Program-made: the position numbers and the translations under genes
Notes under the pieces: model-generated
Seen by the model: the letters and a program-made list of their open reading frames with translations, nothing else
Database searches by the model: none
Told to the model about the DNA's origin: nothing
From: Clostridia bacterium
GTDB taxonomy: Bacteria; Bacillota; Clostridia; Christensenellales; Aristaeellaceae
Length of the DNA stretch: 9,653 nt
Assembly: GCA_900754755.1 (NCBI GenBank)
Contig: CAAEEC010000311.1
Span: 1 to 9,653 of the forward strand
Reading direction: 5' to 3'
Shown: positions 8,063 through 9,653 of the stretch, piece after piece
How positions within the stretch are numbered: position 1 is the first letter of the stretch
Layout of the letters: each line of letters opens with the position of its first letter

Positions 8063-8098
8063 GCGAACGAAGACAATCTCGTTCTGGCGGCTGCTTAA
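8063..8098 (+). other. tmRNA tag-peptide reading frame (ANEDNLVLAAA)
   Basis: The resume codon GCG at 8063 opens an 11-codon frame reading ANEDNLVLAAA and ending in TAA at 8096-8098; with the alanine carried by the tmRNA the full tag would be A-ANEDNLVLAAA. The acidic/Asn start is like that of many bacterial tags, and the hydrophobic-Ala-Ala end is the ClpXP-type degron. The stop codon lies in the loop of a hairpin pairing ggcggc (8086-8091) with gccgcc (8100-8105), the usual helix 5 position. Confidence 0.95.
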
Positions 8099-8205
8099 TG
8101 CCGCCTCGTCGGCCCCGAGCCTCCTGCGGCGCGGCCAGCCGGCGTCATCAAAAGCAGGGAACCAGTTCGCTTAAGCTTTGCGGCGGATGGGATTTTATGA
8201 AGCTA

Positions 8206-9653
8206 CTAAAGCGCTAAGCCTGTTTGTGGGCGTGGCGCAGAGGGAACGTTAAAACACAAACTGCGCTCGGAGATGCTCGTTTCGCCAGGTTTTCGGACAG
8301 GGGTTCGACTCCCCTCGGCTCCACCATTGGCGGAATTGTCCGCCCTCTTTGGGCTGACGTTCAGCTGGATCACGATGCGATCGTCGTATGCGATGACGCG
8401 GCGGATTAGCTGGGCGGCAGCCCATTTCTTTTCGCTATCCGTGCCGGATTCCAATGCGGCACGCAGCAGGCGTACCCGTTCGAGGATTTCATCCGTATCA
8501 ATTTTGGCGGGCGCCGGTGCTTCTGCCAATTCAATTTGCGCAAGCAAGTCGGCTCGCTTATCTTCCAGGGCGAGCATTTCCTGCGCCAGCGTAGATGGCG
8601 CTGCGGCCCCAGCCGTGGAAATAAATTCCACCATAGAGGCCAGTTTGGCGTTGATGGATTCTACTTCGGCCTTTAATCCGGGTAGTTCCGAAGAGCAGTC
8701 GGCGCGATCCGCCTGTGCGTATTCGTCCGCGATAGCCGCTGCACGCAGAAGCATGGTTTCGTCATCGGATATCTGCAAAATGTAATCCCTTACGGCGGCA
8801 TCGATTTTTTCAACGCGGATCCGCTTTACGCAGTTATCATTGCAGGCATAGGAGCGCTGCACAGTGCCATTCCGGTTTTTCCCCACGTACTTGATCCACA
8901 TATGCTTTCCGCATTTGCCGCAGTACACCAATCCAGCCAGCATGTAATCCACCTTTGCGCGATGCGTTGCCCCGTGGCGCTGATTCATTTTCATCCGCTC
9001 CTTCACTTGCTTGAATGTTTCTTCGCTGATGATCGCAGGCATTCCGCCGGGGATCCGGATGATTTCATCCTCCGGTTTCTTTTGATGGTTATTGCGCTTT
9101 CCATCTCGTTGCGCAGCCGCTGCACGGTTGTATATGTACACGCCGGTATACTTTTCATTGATCAGCATATCGTGCAGGGCGGCCTTGGTAAATGGCTGTC
9201 CGGAGCGCGTGCAATAGCCATTTTCCGCCAACCGATCGATGATCGCGCCATATCCATAGCCCGTGGCATACAATGTAAACAGCATCCGGATCGCGGGCGC
9301 TTCGTTTTCCTCTATCTCATAGTGCCGGTTCGCATTCACGCGATAGCCATAGGGTGGGACGCCGCCCATGTGAATGCCGCCGCGCGCCATATCCATGGTG
9401 ACAGAGCGCACGCGTTCCACCGTGGCTTCGCGTTCCGACTGGGCGAATGAGGCGAGGATGTTGAGCATCAACCGCCCCGAGGGCGTGGAAGTATCGATGT
9501 TTTCCGTGGAGCTGATCAGCGTGATTCCGTTGGCGGAAAAAATGTCCTCCACCATGACCACGGTATCGCGCAGTGAGCGCGAAAGACGATCCAGCCGCCA
9601 GACCAGCACAGCGTCGTGCGCGTGATTCCTGCACTGCTCCAACATGCGTTGCA
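8206..9653 (-). CDS. Large serine recombinase, N-terminus outside window
   Basis: Site-specific recombinase of the resolvase/invertase superfamily, probably the integrase of a mobile element. The frame is open at the right edge, so the segment with the nucleophilic serine is missing. Counting from the Met at 9645: resolvase motif WRLDRLSRS at 16-24 (D19, R20 and R23 match the conserved active-site D-R-x-x-R), long helix SGRLMLNILASFAQSEREAT near 56-75, Recombinase domain about 95-180 (GGVPPYGYRV to YTGVYIYNR), zinc ribbon with C242, C245, C268 and C272, coiled coil about 316-376, and a last conserved-looking strand VIAYDDRIVIQLNV near 417-430. From residue 441 to the TAG stop at 8206-8208 the frame is antisense to ssrA, beginning GGAEGSRTPVRKPG. 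That tail is not a family feature and reflects the insertion site. The gene runs convergently to ssrA. Confidence 0.93.
   Translation of the reverse strand, partial: QRMLEQCRNHAHDAVLVWRLDRLSRSLRDTVVMVEDIFSANGITLISSTENIDTSTPSGRLMLNILASFAQSEREATVERVRSVTMDMARGGIHMGGVPPYGYRVNANRHYEIEENEAPAIRMLFTLYATGYGYGAIIDRLAENGYCTRSGQPFTKAALHDMLINEKYTGVYIYNRAAAAQRDGKRNNHQKKPEDEIIRIPGGMPAIISEETFKQVKERMKMNQRHGATHRAKVDYMLAGLVYCGKCGKHMWIKYVGKNRNGTVQRSYACNDNCVKRIRVEKIDAAVRDYILQISDDETMLLRAAAIADEYAQADRADCSSELPGLKAEVESINAKLASMVEFISTAGAAAPSTLAQEMLALEDKRADLLAQIELAEAPAPAKIDTDEILERVRLLRAALESGTDSEKKWAAAQLIRRVIAYDDRIVIQLNVSPKRADNSANGGAEGSRTPVRKPGETSISERSLCFNVPSAPRPQTGLAL
8299..8326. other. Candidate attachment site in the tmRNA T arm/acceptor end
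   Basis: The T-arm and 3' acceptor strand of ssrA, a classic target for genomic islands, form the border with the putative element. Because the tmRNA remains complete to its CCA, either the element restores the end or it crosses over just after it. Serine integrases need only a short core identity, so a long duplication need not be visible. The precise core cannot be fixed from one end alone. Confidence 0.4.
8327..9653. mobile_element. Left end of an element inserted at the ssrA 3' end (partial)
   Basis: A serine recombinase gene abuts the intact 3' end of ssrA and points toward it, which is the usual place of an integrase gene next to its attachment site. Its reading frame finishes only inside ssrA. 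Everything right of 8326 is therefore likely to be foreign DNA (integrative element or prophage). The exact crossover point may lie within the last bases of ssrA, and the other end is outside the window, so the boundary is inferred. Confidence 0.6.
8329..8350 (+). terminator. Possible terminator just after ssrA
   Basis: A perfect 6-bp stem ggcgga (8329-8334) with tccgcc (8339-8344) and loop attg begins two bases after the encoded CCA and is followed by ctcttt. The T-tract is weak. It lies inside the recombinase coding frame on the other strand. If the inserted element begins at the CCA end, this hairpin was brought in by the element rather than inherited with ssrA. Confidence 0.45.

Larger units (their letters stand above)
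7974..8326 (+). ncRNA. ssrA: tmRNA (transfer-messenger RNA), one-piece
   Basis: Rescues stalled ribosomes and adds a degradation tag. The 353-base mature RNA is delimited by an acceptor stem pairing ggggccg (7974-7980) with cggctcc (8316-8322), including the G3-U pair that is the alanine identity element, then A at 8323 and an encoded CCA (8324-8326). The T arm is a 5-bp stem (8299-8303 with 8311-8315) around the 7-base loop ttcgact. Pseudoknot PK1 is visible as 8022-8026 with 8034-8038 and 8028-8032 with 8045-8049, ending 13 bases before the resume codon. A last pseudoknot pairs 8222-8228 with 8255-8261 and 8235-8240 with about 8261-8266. The leader ggtttcgacgggg is typical. No own promoter is obvious in the 29-base gap after smpB. 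The minus-strand recombinase frame overlaps its last 121 bases. Confidence 0.98.

Noticed and set aside
7907..8098. A 63-codon plus-strand frame spanning the smpB end and the tmRNA tag
   Set aside because: It is only the tag frame read backward through non-coding tmRNA; the tag is translated from the resume codon at 8063.
8290..8326. A separate tRNA gene at 8290-8326
   Set aside because: The T arm and CCA end belong to the tmRNA acceptor stem that begins at 7974; there is no anticodon arm.
8273..8785. A 170-codon plus-strand frame starting inside ssrA
   Set aside because: It starts within structured tmRNA and runs antisense to the recombinase coiled coil; the Ser/Ala-rich composition is that of a shadow frame.
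8902..9450. A 182-codon plus-strand frame opposite the recombinase
   Set aside because: Antisense shadow of conserved Recombinase-domain and zinc-ribbon sequence, with no family resemblance.

Overview
The window reads as Bacillota, most likely a Clostridia-type gut or environmental lineage with fairly high G+C. The evidence is a canonical SigA-type promoter, a Clostridia/Bacilli-style SmpB, a one-piece tmRNA with an encoded CCA end, and a giant surface protein built from Ig-like, MBG-like, YDG and YtG-type repeats that are common in Clostridia. A finer placement (for example Christensenellales) would be a guess.

Layout. (1) 2-7183, plus strand: the 3' 2393 codons of a giant repetitive protein whose start lies left of the window. 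It runs from beta-helix-like repeats through a long stretch of Ig-like modules, an MBG-like array, one YDG module, two YtG repeats and a Pro/Thr linker to an unrecognised C-terminal domain, with no visible wall anchor. (2) 7184-7479: intergenic, with a strong hairpin that could terminate the giant gene and a near-consensus promoter for the next unit. (3) 7480-7944: smpB. (4) 7974-8326: ssrA (tmRNA), only 29 bases after smpB and probably on the same transcript. SmpB and tmRNA act together in trans-translation to rescue stalled ribosomes; the encoded tag is ANEDNLVLAAA. (5) 8206-9653, minus strand: a large serine recombinase, cut by the right edge, convergent with ssrA and overlapping its last 121 bases.

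The most interesting point is the ssrA/recombinase junction. The recombinase frame runs past its family-like end straight into the antisense strand of the tmRNA tRNA-like domain, so its last 39 residues and its stop codon are written in ssrA sequence. This is what one expects if a mobile element carrying a serine recombinase inserted at the 3' end of ssrA, keeping the tmRNA intact. The other end of the element lies outside the window, so the boundaries are inferred. I found no CRISPR array, tRNA, rRNA or IS element.
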